Notes under the pieces: model-generated | Told to the model about the DNA's origin: nothing | What the model saw: only the letters and a program-made list of their open reading frames with translations | Databases searched by the model: none | Made by a program: the position numbers and the translations under genes | Source of the DNA: JBNKWA01 sp050299555 | GTDB lineage: Bacteria; Pseudomonadota; Alphaproteobacteria; Rhodobacterales; Rhodobacteraceae | Reading direction: 5' to 3' | NCBI GenBank assembly: GCA_050299555.1 | Contig: JBNKWA010000080.1 | Location: 124,001-188,000 of the forward strand | Length of the DNA: 64,000 bases | In this document: positions 1-8,033 of the stretch, one piece after another | How the letters are laid out: every line of letters begins with the position of its first letter | Numbering within the stretch: position 1 is the stretch's first letter

Positions 1-1
1 C

Positions 2-508
2 GCGGCGCTGACCATCGCGGCCAAGATCAAGGTTCCGATGTGGCCGGTGCCGGCGACGATGCAGACCTTCGTGGTGCTGTCGATCGGCGCGGCGTACGGG
101 CTGCGACTGGGGGTGGCGACGCTGGCGGGCTACCTGCTGGTGGGACTTCTGGGATTCGACGTGTTCACCTCGTCCTCGGCGGAGGTCAACGGATGGGCCT
201 ACATGACCGGCGCCACGGGGGGCTATCTTGTCGGCTTCGCGGTGGCGGCGGCGGTGATGGGTGGGCTGGCACGGGCCGGCTGGGACCGGTCGGTGACCCG
301 GATGGCCGGGGCGATGCTGCTTGGCAACGTCATCATCTACGCCTTCGGGCTGCCCTGGATGGCGCACCTGTTCCTCGAGGCCAAGGGCTGGGACTGGGTG
401 CTGCAGTGGGGCATGACCAACTTCCTGGTCTTCGACGCCATGAAGCTGGCGCTGGCGGCGCTGCTGTTCCCGGCGCTGTGGAAGCTGGTCGGTTCGGCGC
501 GGATCTGA
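2..508 (+). CDS. bioY: BioY family biotin transporter S component (5' truncated)
   Basis: The frame is open from the first bases of the window, so the true N-terminus lies to the left; 168 residues are visible. BioY is the membrane substrate-binding (S) component of an energy-coupling-factor transporter that imports biotin. The visible part carries the typical PVPATMQTF motif close to its start, followed by several hydrophobic segments. A glycine-rich stretch (MTGATGGYLVGF) and the C-terminal NFLVFDAMKLALAAL region also fit the family. The ATPase and transmembrane partners (BioM, BioN) are not visible, so it either relies on genes outside the window or acts alone. A strong hairpin terminator follows about 50 bp downstream. 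Family assignment is confident; the start is unknown. Confidence 0.9.
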   Translation, partial: AALTIAAKIKVPMWPVPATMQTFVVLSIGAAYGLRLGVATLAGYLLVGLLGFDVFTSSSAEVNGWAYMTGATGGYLVGFAVAAAVMGGLARAGWDRSVTRMAGAMLLGNVIIYAFGLPWMAHLFLEAKGWDWVLQWGMTNFLVFDAMKLALAALLFPALWKLVGSARI

Positions 509-558
509 GTTTGAGCCAGGCGGAGACGGGCCTGCCGGCCCGTCACGTCTTTCGTTGC

Positions 559-582
559 GGCCCGCCTTTCGGCGGGCCTTTT
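559..582 (+). terminator. Rho-independent terminator after bioY
   Basis: An 8-bp perfect GC stem (559-566 with 571-578) closes a TTTC loop and is followed by four T residues at 579-582. It sits between convergent genes: bioY ends at 508 and the minus-strand peptide-binding gene ends at 632. The T run is on the plus strand, so it most likely terminates bioY. Confidence 0.85.
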
Positions 583-631
583 GCCGATTGCCGATGCGTC
601 GCGTACCCGGCGGAGTGGCGCCTTTTGCGGC

Positions 632-2278
632 TCAGACCCGCGACCACAGGTCGTGGTGGTGCTCGAAGGTCGGGTGCATGTCGACGCCGGTCACCTGGTC
701 GGTGTGATGCCGATAGATCGAGCGCCAGTAGGACTGGATGATGACGCCTTCGTCCTGCATCAGGGCCTCGATCCTGGCCATCACCTTGCGCCGCTTGTCG
801 GTGTCGGCGATGGCGAGCGCCTCGGCCATCAGGCCGTCGAACTCGGGACTCGAGAAGCCCGATTCGTTCCATGCCTCGCCGGAGCGATAGGCCAGCGCCA
901 GTACCTGCACGCCCAGCGGCCGCATGTTCCATTCGGTGGCGGAGAAGGGATACTTGGTCCAGTCCTCCCAGAACCTGCTGCCCGGCAGGATGGTGCGCCT
1001 GACCTTGATGCCGGCATCGATGAGCTGGGCGGCGACCGCATCGCAGGACGACCGCTGCCAGTCGTCGTCGATGGAGATCAGTTCGTGCTGGAAGTCCAGC
1101 ATGCCGGCGTCTTCCATGAGCGCCCGCGCGGCGTCGGCATCCCGGGTCGGGGGCGGCAGCTTGGCGTATTCGGGATGGATCGGGCAGACGTGGTGGTTCT
1201 CGGCGACCGAGCCGAGGCCGGCATAGCCGAGTTCGAGGATCACGGCGTTGTCCACGGCCCGTGCCAGCGCCTGGCGAACCCGCTTGTCGGCGTAGGGCCT
1301 GACCCCGTTCACCTCGGCGATCTGGTTCGGCCTTACCACCAGCGTGGCCGAGGTGGTGACCTCGGACTTTTCGAAGCCGAGCGAGTCGAGGATCTCCACG
1401 AATTCTCCGGTCGTCTGGTAGACCATGTCGATCTCGCCGGCCTGGAGCGCCGCAACATAGGCCGAAGGGTCGGTCCCGTAGTCGATGTATTCGATGCTAT
1501 CGAGCGGCACGTCACCGCCCCACCAGCCGCCGCGTCGGGTCAGGGTTGCGCGCACGCCTTCGTCGATCGTGAAGTTGTACGGGCCGGTGCCGATGGGGTT
1601 GGCGGTGAGGTTGGCGCCGCTCTGGTCGAAGCTTCGGTGCATGATCAGGGCAGGGTAGTCGCACATGCCCGGAATGATCGAGATGTCGGACACCGGCAGG
1701 TTCAACTGAACGGTGTGATCGTCGAGGATCGCGATCGCGCCTTCGCGCGCGGCGCCGGTGGCCTCGTCGATGAGCGATGCCACGCGGCCAGCCATGGAAT
1801 TGCCGGCCGCGGCCTTGTCGCACCAGCGGTTGAGGTTGAAGACCACGTCCTCGGCGGTGAAGTCGTCGCCGTTCGACCACTTCACGTCCTGGCGGAGGTG
1901 CAAGACGTAAGTTCTTGCATCTTCAGAAACTTCCCAGCTTTTCAGAAGCCACGGCTCGAAGGTGAAGTCCTTGGTGTAGCGGACCAGGTTTTCGCACAGG
2001 CCGCGGGCAACGTTGGCTCGTTCCGACCAGTCGAACGAACGCGGATCGGTAACCGGTTTGAGCTGCATCTGGCAACGCAACGTGCCGCCGGATGTCTGGG
2101 CCCTGGCGGTCCTGGGCGCCGCCAGTCCGAGCAGGCCGTAGGCGGCCGAGGTGGTGGCGCCGAGCGCTGTCGCCGTTGCAAGGAACTCGCGCCGGCCCAT
2201 GCGGCCGTTGCGGGCTTCTGCGGCATAGCCGGCAATCGCCTTGTGCAGCGGCTTGGCGTTTATGGTCGGCTCGGTCAT
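632..2278 (-). CDS. ABC transporter substrate-binding protein, oligopeptide/dipeptide family, Tat-exported
   Basis: 548-residue periplasmic solute-binding protein of the SBP_bac_5 (DppA/OppA) family, expected to capture peptides or similar solutes for an ABC importer. The ATG at 2278 was chosen because an AAGGGA ribosome-binding site lies just upstream, although the frame stays open to 2350. Residues 28-33 (GRREFL) form a twin-arginine motif, followed by a hydrophobic stretch and an A-R-A cleavage region near residue 60. This indicates Tat export of a folded protein. The C-terminal part has the family's usual DDDWQRSSCDAVAAQL and MAEALAIADTDKR-type helices. No permease or ATPase genes are adjacent: bioY and miaA flank it. 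It is therefore an orphan binding protein here, and the substrate cannot be read from the sequence. Confidence 0.85.
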   Translation of the reverse strand: MTEPTINAKPLHKAIAGYAAEARNGRMGRREFLATATALGATTSAAYGLLGLAAPRTARAQTSGGTLRCQMQLKPVTDPRSFDWSERANVARGLCENLVRYTKDFTFEPWLLKSWEVSEDARTYVLHLRQDVKWSNGDDFTAEDVVFNLNRWCDKAAAGNSMAGRVASLIDEATGAAREGAIAILDDHTVQLNLPVSDISIIPGMCDYPALIMHRSFDQSGANLTANPIGTGPYNFTIDEGVRATLTRRGGWWGGDVPLDSIEYIDYGTDPSAYVAALQAGEIDMVYQTTGEFVEILDSLGFEKSEVTTSATLVVRPNQIAEVNGVRPYADKRVRQALARAVDNAVILELGYAGLGSVAENHHVCPIHPEYAKLPPPTRDADAARALMEDAGMLDFQHELISIDDDWQRSSCDAVAAQLIDAGIKVRRTILPGSRFWEDWTKYPFSATEWNMRPLGVQVLALAYRSGEAWNESGFSSPEFDGLMAEALAIADTDKRRKVMARIEALMQDEGVIIQSYWRSIYRHHTDQVTGVDMHPTFEHHHDLWSRV

Positions 2279-2442
2279 TCCGGATCCCTTGTGATTCTCT
2301 TCGAACCCCGTGGCCGGCAGTCTATCGGATGCAGCCGGTATTTCGACCACGCAAGGCAGGCGGCCGCCGGATCACCGGCGTTCGGATCGGACACGGGCGC
2401 TGGCGCGTGCGCTGATATCCATCGAATAGTTACATAATATTG

Positions 2443-2448
2443 ATTATA
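2443..2448 (-). promoter_or_regulatory. Possible -10 element for the peptide-binding gene
   Basis: Read on the minus strand, positions 2448-2443 give a perfect TATAAT, in an AT-rich island (about 2425-2460) that stands out in this GC-rich region. It lies about 165 bp upstream of the chosen start of the peptide-binding gene and 110 bp upstream of miaA. No convincing -35 box is visible at the usual spacing, so this is tentative. Confidence 0.3.
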
Positions 2449-2557
2449 CGCATTTTGCATGGCCCCGGGTGGATTTGACGCAGCGCCCCTGGCCAGGCCC
2501 TCGCCAGGTTCCGGGGTCACACTTGCATCCCCTGCGCGCTCGATTGAGGATCGCCGG

Positions 2558-3451
2558 ATGCCGAATGCAACCGGTGCACCGCGCCACACCATCATCGCCG
2601 GACCAACCGCGTCGGGAAAGTCGGCGCTGGCGCTGCGGCTGGCGGAGGAAGATGGCGCAGTCGTCGTCAATGCCGATGCGCTGCAGGTCTACGATTGCTG
2701 GGCGGTGCTTACGGCCCGGCCGGACGATGTTGCGCTGACTGCGGCCGAGCACGCGCTTTACGGCCATGTCGGCCGGCGGGACAGCTATTCGGTTGGCGAG
2801 TGGCTGCGCGACGTCGCCCCTTTGATCGGTTCCGGGCGCCCGCTGATCTTTGTGGGCGGCAGCGGTCTTTACCTGTCGTCGCTGACCAGTGGGCTGGCCA
2901 CGATCCCGCCCATTCCCAGCGATGTCAGGGCCGAGGGAAACCGGTTGCGGGCCGAAGGCGGCGCGGCCGGCCTTGCCGAGGCGTTGCGGCGGGTCGACAG
3001 CGATGCGCTGCTGGCGCTCGATCCGGCCAATCCCGCGCGGCTGCAACGTGCCTGGGAAGTGATGGCGGCCACCGGGCGGCCCTTGCGTGAGTGGCAGCGC
3101 CAGCCCGCGGCGCCGCTGCTGGCGGAATCGCAGGCGCGGTGCATCGTCGTCGACCCGGGCCGCGAGCAACTCCGCGAACGGATTGCGGTGCGCTTTGATG
3201 CCATGCTGGCCGGCGGCGCGCTGGACGAGTGCCGGGCGGCCCTTGCCGATGGCTGGGACCCCGAGCTGCCATCATCGCGGGCGCTGGGTGCCGCCGAGCT
3301 GGTCGCGTATCTGAGGGACGAGATGCCAATGGAGGCCGCGCGGGAGGCGGCCATCATCGCCACCCGGCAATATGCCAAACGCCAGCGGACATGGTTGCGG
3401 AGCCGGATGGGCCACTGGACCCGGATCGGCGATCCCGGCGCCCTGCCCTGA
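2558..3451 (+). CDS. miaA: tRNA dimethylallyltransferase MiaA
   Basis: 297-residue enzyme that transfers a dimethylallyl group from DMAPP to N6 of A37 in tRNAs reading codons that begin with U, the first step toward ms2i6A. The P-loop AGPTASGKS is at residues 14-22. It is followed by the conserved NADALQVYD segment, the FVGGSGLYL motif and the C-terminal RQYAKRQRTWLR tRNA-binding motif. The ATG at 2558 follows a GAGGA ribosome-binding site with 7 bp spacing. The frame is open upstream to 2459 but that extension resembles no MiaA N-terminus. miaA is often near hfq and hflX in proteobacteria. Here it converges on hflX with 3 bp between the stop codons. The function is secure. Confidence 0.95.
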   Translation: MPNATGAPRHTIIAGPTASGKSALALRLAEEDGAVVVNADALQVYDCWAVLTARPDDVALTAAEHALYGHVGRRDSYSVGEWLRDVAPLIGSGRPLIFVGGSGLYLSSLTSGLATIPPIPSDVRAEGNRLRAEGGAAGLAEALRRVDSDALLALDPANPARLQRAWEVMAATGRPLREWQRQPAAPLLAESQARCIVVDPGREQLRERIAVRFDAMLAGGALDECRAALADGWDPELPSSRALGAAELVAYLRDEMPMEAAREAAIIATRQYAKRQRTWLRSRMGHWTRIGDPGALP

Positions 3452-3454
3452 GCC

Positions 3455-4723
3455 CTAGTGCGACAGCTTGTAGAACCGGTTCCGGTCGCTGTCGGTCCAG
3501 CGCACGGTCAGGTGATACCCGTCCTCGGCGAGCGTTTCCTTGTCGACCAGATTGCGATCGAACAGCCATGCCCGTTCGCGGGCCCGGTCGAATGGCAGGG
3601 CCAGCTCGGCAAGCTGGCGCTCCTCGGCCAGCGCCGAGTCGATGCGCTCCAGCAATCGTCCAACGCCGTCGCCGGTCAGCGCGGACAGGGCCACCGGCCC
3701 CTGCCCCGGGTCGCCGCCGGCGAGTTCGGTGCGCGCAGCCGCCATCTCGGGCGACAAAAGGTCGACCTTGTTCCAGACCTCGACCGTGCGGGACATGGCG
3801 GTTTCGGACACGCCCAGATCGGTCAGGATGCGGCGCACTTCGGCCGCCTGGGTTTCGGTCTCGGTATGGGCGATGTCGCGGACGTGGATGATGAGGTCGG
3901 CGTCCAGCACCTCTTCGAGGGTGGCGCGAAAGGCGGCGACAAGCTGGGTTGGCAGATCGGAGATGAAGCCGACGGTGTCCGACAGGATGATCGGCCGCCC
4001 CGATGGCAGGCTGAGCCCGCGCATGGTCGGGTCGAGGGTTGCGAAAAGCATGTCCTTGGCCAGCACGCCGGAGCCGGTCAAGCGGTTGAAAAGCGTGGAC
4101 TTTCCGGCGTTGGTATAGCCGACCAGGGCGACGACGGGATACGGCACCTTCTTGCGGGCGCTGCGGTGCAGGCCGCGGGTGCGGGTTACCGTGGAAAGCT
4201 GCTTTTTCAGCCGCGCGATGCGGTCGTCGAGCGCCCGTCGGTCGGCCTCTTTCTGGGTCTCGCCGGGACCGCCGACGAAGCCGAAGCCGCCGCGCTGGCG
4301 TTCCAGGTGGGTCCAGCTGCGGACCAGCCGGGTCTTCTGATAGCTCAGATGCGCGAGCTCCACCTGCAGCACGCCTTCGCGGGTCTGGGCGCGGTCGGCG
4401 AAGATCTCCAGGATCAGCCCGGTGCGATCGAGGATCTTGACCTTCCACTCGCGCTCGAGATTGCGCTGCTGGATCGGCGAAACCGGACCGTCGATGATCA
4501 CGAGGCCGATGTCTTGGCTTGCGCAAAGCGCACCGATCTCGGCCACCTTGCCCTTGCCAAAGAGCGTGCCGGAACGGGCGGAGGGTAGCGAAATCACCCT
4601 CGCCTCGAACACGTCGAGCGTCAGCGCATCGGCCAGGCTGACCGCTTCGGCAAGTGCGTCCTCCGGCTCGCGACGGCTGCCCCTGCCGGGACCCAGATCG
4701 GGATGCAGGACGAGTGTTTTCAC
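3455..4723 (-). CDS. hflX: GTPase HflX
   Basis: 422-residue ribosome-associated GTPase that binds the 50S subunit and splits stalled or stressed 70S ribosomes. The N-terminal HflX domain (residues 1-190) ends in a basic coiled region. The G domain follows, with G1 GYTNAGKST at 202-210, G3 DTVG at 249-252 and G4 NKVD around residue 320. The start is taken as GTG at 4723 (VKTLVLHP). The frame remains open further upstream, but that stretch is the antisense shadow of hfq. The gene begins 7 bp after the terminal stop of hfq, the classical hfq-hflX pairing, and is probably cotranscribed. A GAGGAAAA sequence inside the end of hfq may serve as its ribosome-binding site, though the spacing is long. 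Confidence 0.93.
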   Translation of the reverse strand: MKTLVLHPDLGPGRGSRREPEDALAEAVSLADALTLDVFEARVISLPSARSGTLFGKGKVAEIGALCASQDIGLVIIDGPVSPIQQRNLEREWKVKILDRTGLILEIFADRAQTREGVLQVELAHLSYQKTRLVRSWTHLERQRGGFGFVGGPGETQKEADRRALDDRIARLKKQLSTVTRTRGLHRSARKKVPYPVVALVGYTNAGKSTLFNRLTGSGVLAKDMLFATLDPTMRGLSLPSGRPIILSDTVGFISDLPTQLVAAFRATLEEVLDADLIIHVRDIAHTETETQAAEVRRILTDLGVSETAMSRTVEVWNKVDLLSPEMAAARTELAGGDPGQGPVALSALTGDGVGRLLERIDSALAEERQLAELALPFDRARERAWLFDRNLVDKETLAEDGYHLTVRWTDSDRNRFYKLSH

Positions 4724-4730
4724 CGCTGGC

Positions 4731-4970
4731 TCAGCCGTTTTCCTCGGCCTCGTACAGCGAGATCGGCTGCGACGGCATGACCGTCGAGATGGCGTGCTTA
4801 TAGACCAGTTGCGACTACCCATCGCGGCGCAGCAGTACGCAGAAATTGTCAAACCAGGTGATCACGCCCTGCAACTTGACCCCGTTCACGAGAAAGATCG
4901 TGACCGGGACCTTTGATTTGCGGACATGATTGAGGAAGGCGTCCTGTAAGTTTTGCTTGTCGGCGGCCAT
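4731..4970 (-). pseudogene. hfq: hfq RNA chaperone gene interrupted by an in-frame amber codon
   Basis: From the ATG at 4970, the minus strand reads an Hfq sequence: MAADKQNLQDAFLN, then KVPVTIFLVNGVKLQG and WFDNFCVLLRRDG. At codon 52 (4817-4815) there is a TAG. The frame then continues uninterrupted with SQLVYKHAISTVMP and PISLYEAEENG to a TGA at 4733-4731. Without the TAG the product would be a normal 79-residue alphaproteobacterial Hfq. As written, translation stops after 51 residues, removing the Sm2 motif (YKHAIST) needed for hexamer assembly and RNA binding. A CAG or CAC codon is expected here; CAG to TAG needs one change. Position between trkH and hflX is the conserved hfq locus. It could be a true nonsense mutation, a sequencing or assembly error, or readthrough. 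The preserved downstream frame makes an old pseudogene unlikely. Confidence 0.88.
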
Positions 4971-5108
4971 TTCTTGTTGCCTTTGGTGTTGCCGGGCGGC
5001 TCAAAATGGCAGCCCCCGATTATTGTTTGTTCACCATGTATGGCGACAGCGCGGCAAGATTTCCAGTGCTGCGCGCGAAAATTCCCTTACGGCAAAAAAA
5101 CGCTCAAG

Positions 5109-6617
5109 TCAGCGGCGCCAGTAGTCCGGATTGATCAACGCGAGGGCAACCAGCACCTCGAGGCGGCCGAGAATCATCGCGGCGCAGAAGGCAAGCTGCA
5201 CCAGCGGCCCTGCCCCGGCAAGGGTGATGGTCGGGTTCACCGCCGCCACCACCGGGCCGCAATTGGTCAGCGCCGCCATCGACATGGCCAGCGCGTCCTC
5301 GAAGGCGAAACCGGCGCCCGCGAAGATGATCAGGAACAAGGCCGCGCAGAGCGTGAAAAGACCGAGAAAGGAAAAAGCGATGAAGGCGGCCTCGCGCCTG
5401 ATGCGGCGAGCGGTCACGCCGGCGCCGCCGATGCCCGCGGGGTGAACCAGGCGCTGCATCTCGCGCAATCCGTGCTTGTAGAGCGCATAGCTGCGCAGCA
5501 GCTTCAGCCCGCCGGCGGTGGTGGCGATGCCGCCGCCCAGGGTCACCAGGCCGAGCAGCACCAGTCCGGGTGCCTGCAGCCCCGACCACCGCTGCGCGTC
5601 CACCCAGTCGGCGCTTTCAAAGCCCATGGTGGTCAGAAAGGACAACACGGTGAAGAGGCTGCCCCAGAGAGCCGAGATCGCCCCAGCGGCATCCTCGGCC
5701 TCGTTGACCTCGATGGCGCCCAGGAAGTGGCGCAGAAAGAGCAGCAGCGGCAGCACAAGGACACAGAAGCCTGCAATGCTGATTTCGGGATCCTTGGTGC
5801 TGAGCGAGTGCCGGTCGCTGGTTGCGAGGGCGAAGATCGCCCGCCGCGTCACCGCGAAGAAGAGAAACAGGAACATCACCGCCTCGCCGGCGCGCCCGGA
5901 GGCCGCGGCGTGGGAATCGCCGAGGGGCGAAATGCCGCTGGTCGAAAGCACCGACATGGCATGCGACAGCGCCACCAGACCCTTGTCGCCTGCAATCGAA
6001 AGGCAGACCGCCAGGGCCGCGGTCAGCCCCACGTAGGCGGGCGTCAGCAACTGCGCCATGCGCCACAGTCGGGCATTGTCACGGGTTGCACCGCCGAGCG
6101 CGCGCTGTCCGAAGCGCTGACCACGGATGGCGGCGTCGATCTCGAACCCGCCAAGGTGCATGGGCTCGAACACCGCCGCGGCCGCAACGAGGATCATCAG
6201 GCCGCCCATCCACGCCACCGTGGCCCGCCATAGATGCAGCCCGCCGCTGATCGCGCCGGAATCCTGAAAGACCGTGGTGCCGGTCGTGGTCAGGCTCGAC
6301 GCCATCTCGAGATAGGCCTCTGTGTAGGTGATCGTCGGCACCAGCTGCGCAACCGGCGCGGCAAAGACGGCCGGCAGCAGCAGATAGGCCGCAACAAGGT
6401 TGGCGAGCTGTCGCCGGCCGATGGACTCCGCCGGCGTCTGCATCGTCCCCAGCCCGAGCATCACCGCGATGACGGCAAAGAAGATGCCGTGATAGAGAAA
6501 GGTGCGCGCGGTGGGCCAGTCCGCCTGCCGCGCCGCGAACAGGCAGGGTATCAGCATCAGGGCCGAGCCCAGCAGCATCAGCAGGACCAGCAGCGGAAAG
6601 CGGTCGAGCGCGCGCAT
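5109..6617 (-). CDS. trkH: Trk potassium uptake transmembrane protein TrkH
   Basis: 502-residue potassium-translocating membrane subunit of the Trk system. It has the repeated M1-P-M2 layout, with pore-loop motifs visible as SSLTTTGTT, STSGISPLG, LTTMGFESAD and LTNCGPVV in order. The family's C-terminal ILGRLEVLVAL motif follows. About ten hydrophobic segments span the sequence. It starts 3 bp after the trkA stop, so the two are cotranscribed, and TrkA supplies nucleotide-dependent gating on the cytoplasmic face. Downstream, a weak CGCT/AGCG stem with a seven-T run near 5095-5110 (minus strand) could give partial termination before hfq. Length and motifs match the family. Confidence 0.95.
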   Translation of the reverse strand: MRALDRFPLLVLLMLLGSALMLIPCLFAARQADWPTARTFLYHGIFFAVIAVMLGLGTMQTPAESIGRRQLANLVAAYLLLPAVFAAPVAQLVPTITYTEAYLEMASSLTTTGTTVFQDSGAISGGLHLWRATVAWMGGLMILVAAAAVFEPMHLGGFEIDAAIRGQRFGQRALGGATRDNARLWRMAQLLTPAYVGLTAALAVCLSIAGDKGLVALSHAMSVLSTSGISPLGDSHAAASGRAGEAVMFLFLFFAVTRRAIFALATSDRHSLSTKDPEISIAGFCVLVLPLLLFLRHFLGAIEVNEAEDAAGAISALWGSLFTVLSFLTTMGFESADWVDAQRWSGLQAPGLVLLGLVTLGGGIATTAGGLKLLRSYALYKHGLREMQRLVHPAGIGGAGVTARRIRREAAFIAFSFLGLFTLCAALFLIIFAGAGFAFEDALAMSMAALTNCGPVVAAVNPTITLAGAGPLVQLAFCAAMILGRLEVLVALALINPDYWRR

Positions 6618-6620
6618 CGG

Positions 6621-7997
6621 CTAGAAGTAGTCGATGGTGACCTGGAACAGGCGTTCCACGGCGGCCACATCGCTGCGGAGGGCGAAGACGGTCAAAAGAT
6701 CGCCCTCTTCGATGCGGGTGTCGCCCCGCGGCACGATGACCTTGCCGCCCTTGCGGATCAGGCCGACCAGCGATCCGTCGGGCCATTCGGTTTCGCGCAG
6801 CAGCTTGCCGGTGATCTGCGAGCTGCCCAGCACCTGCGCCTCGATCACCTCGGCCTCGGCATCGCCGATGGAATAGACCGCGCGGATGCGGCCATGGCGG
6901 ATATGGCGCAGGATCGACGAGACGGTGGTGGCGCGCGGGTTGATGTAGGCGTTGATGCCCAGGGGGCCGATCAGCGGTACCAGGGACGGGTCGTTGATCA
7001 GCGCCAGAACCATCGGACAGCCCTCGGCCTTGGCGCGGGCGCAGCTGAGTAGGTTGGTCTTGTCGTCCTGGGTCAGCGCCAGCAGCGCGTCGGCCTGTCT
7101 GAGATTGGCTTCCTCCAGCAGCGATATATCGAGGCCATCGCCGTTCAGCACAATGGTGCGGTTCAGCGAATCGGCCGCCTGCTCGGCCACCGGGCGGCTT
7201 TTCTCGATCATCTTGATGCGCACCTTGCGCGGCAGGGCCTCGAGCTTCTTGGCAACGGTCAGCCCGACGCTGCCGCCGCCCACGATGATGACGCGGCCGA
7301 CGGCGCGGTTCTGCTTGCCGAAGATGTCGAGGGTGCGCTCGAGGTCGTCGGTGGCGGTGAAGACATAGATCTGGTCGCCGGCGAAAAGCTGGTCCTCGGG
7401 CTCGGGGGCGAACAGCCGCCCCTCGCGGCGAACGCCCACCACCACCGCCCGGAGCGTCGAGAAGAGCTCGGTCAGCTGGCGCAGCGGGGTATCGAGGACG
7501 GCACAGTTCTCGCCGAGATTGAGACCCAGAAACTGCGCCGCGCCGTCGAGGAAGGTTCCGGTCTCGAATGCCGCCGGCGCCGCCAGCCGGCGCATGGCTG
7601 CTTCAGCCACTTCCAGCTCGGGAGAGATCACCACGTCGATCGGCAGGTGGTCGCGCCGGTAGAGGTCGGAGTAGATCGCGTCGAGATAGGCCTGGGCCCT
7701 CAGCCGCGCCACCTTGCGCGGCACCGAAAAGATCGAATGCGCCACCTGGCAGGTGACCATGTTGACCTCGTCGGACTGGGTGGCCGCCACCAGCATGTCG
7801 GCATCGCGGGCCCCTGCCCGGTCCAGCACGTCGGGATGCGAGGCGAAGCCGGTAATGCCGCTCACGTCCAGCGTCTCGGTAATGCGTCTGACGAGATCGG
7901 CATTGTTATCGATGACGACAACATCGTTGTGCTCGCCCGACAAGTGACGGGCGATCTGCCAGCCGACCTGGCCTGCGCCGCAGATGATGACCTTCAT
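6621..7997 (-). CDS. trkA: Trk potassium uptake regulatory protein TrkA
   Basis: 458-residue peripheral membrane protein that binds NAD(H) or ATP and gates TrkH. It is a tandem duplication: RCK-N (Rossmann, starting MKVIICGAGQVG), RCK-C, then a second RCK-N beginning with the GGGSVGLTVAKKLE dinucleotide-binding motif near residue 240. A final RCK-C ends in the characteristic IEEGDLLTVFA segment. It lies 36 bp downstream of ntrX and 3 bp upstream of trkH on the same strand. Coupling of ntrYX to trkAH is commonly seen in alphaproteobacterial genomes. All expected domains are complete. Confidence 0.96.
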   Translation of the reverse strand: MKVIICGAGQVGWQIARHLSGEHNDVVVIDNNADLVRRITETLDVSGITGFASHPDVLDRAGARDADMLVAATQSDEVNMVTCQVAHSIFSVPRKVARLRAQAYLDAIYSDLYRRDHLPIDVVISPELEVAEAAMRRLAAPAAFETGTFLDGAAQFLGLNLGENCAVLDTPLRQLTELFSTLRAVVVGVRREGRLFAPEPEDQLFAGDQIYVFTATDDLERTLDIFGKQNRAVGRVIIVGGGSVGLTVAKKLEALPRKVRIKMIEKSRPVAEQAADSLNRTIVLNGDGLDISLLEEANLRQADALLALTQDDKTNLLSCARAKAEGCPMVLALINDPSLVPLIGPLGINAYINPRATTVSSILRHIRHGRIRAVYSIGDAEAEVIEAQVLGSSQITGKLLRETEWPDGSLVGLIRKGGKVIVPRGDTRIEEGDLLTVFALRSDVAAVERLFQVTIDYF

Positions 7998-8033
7998 GCC
8001 GCCTGCCCCCTGTGCCGGCCATCACCCCGCCGG

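Noticed and set aside
581..2437. Long plus-strand open frame of about 618 codons opposite the peptide-binding gene
   Set aside because: Arg/Gly/Val/His-rich composition with no motif; it is an antisense shadow typical of GC-rich coding DNA.
5037..5108. Strong terminator between trkH and hfq
   Set aside because: A seven-T run exists, but the preceding stem is only about four base pairs; too weak to list as a terminator.
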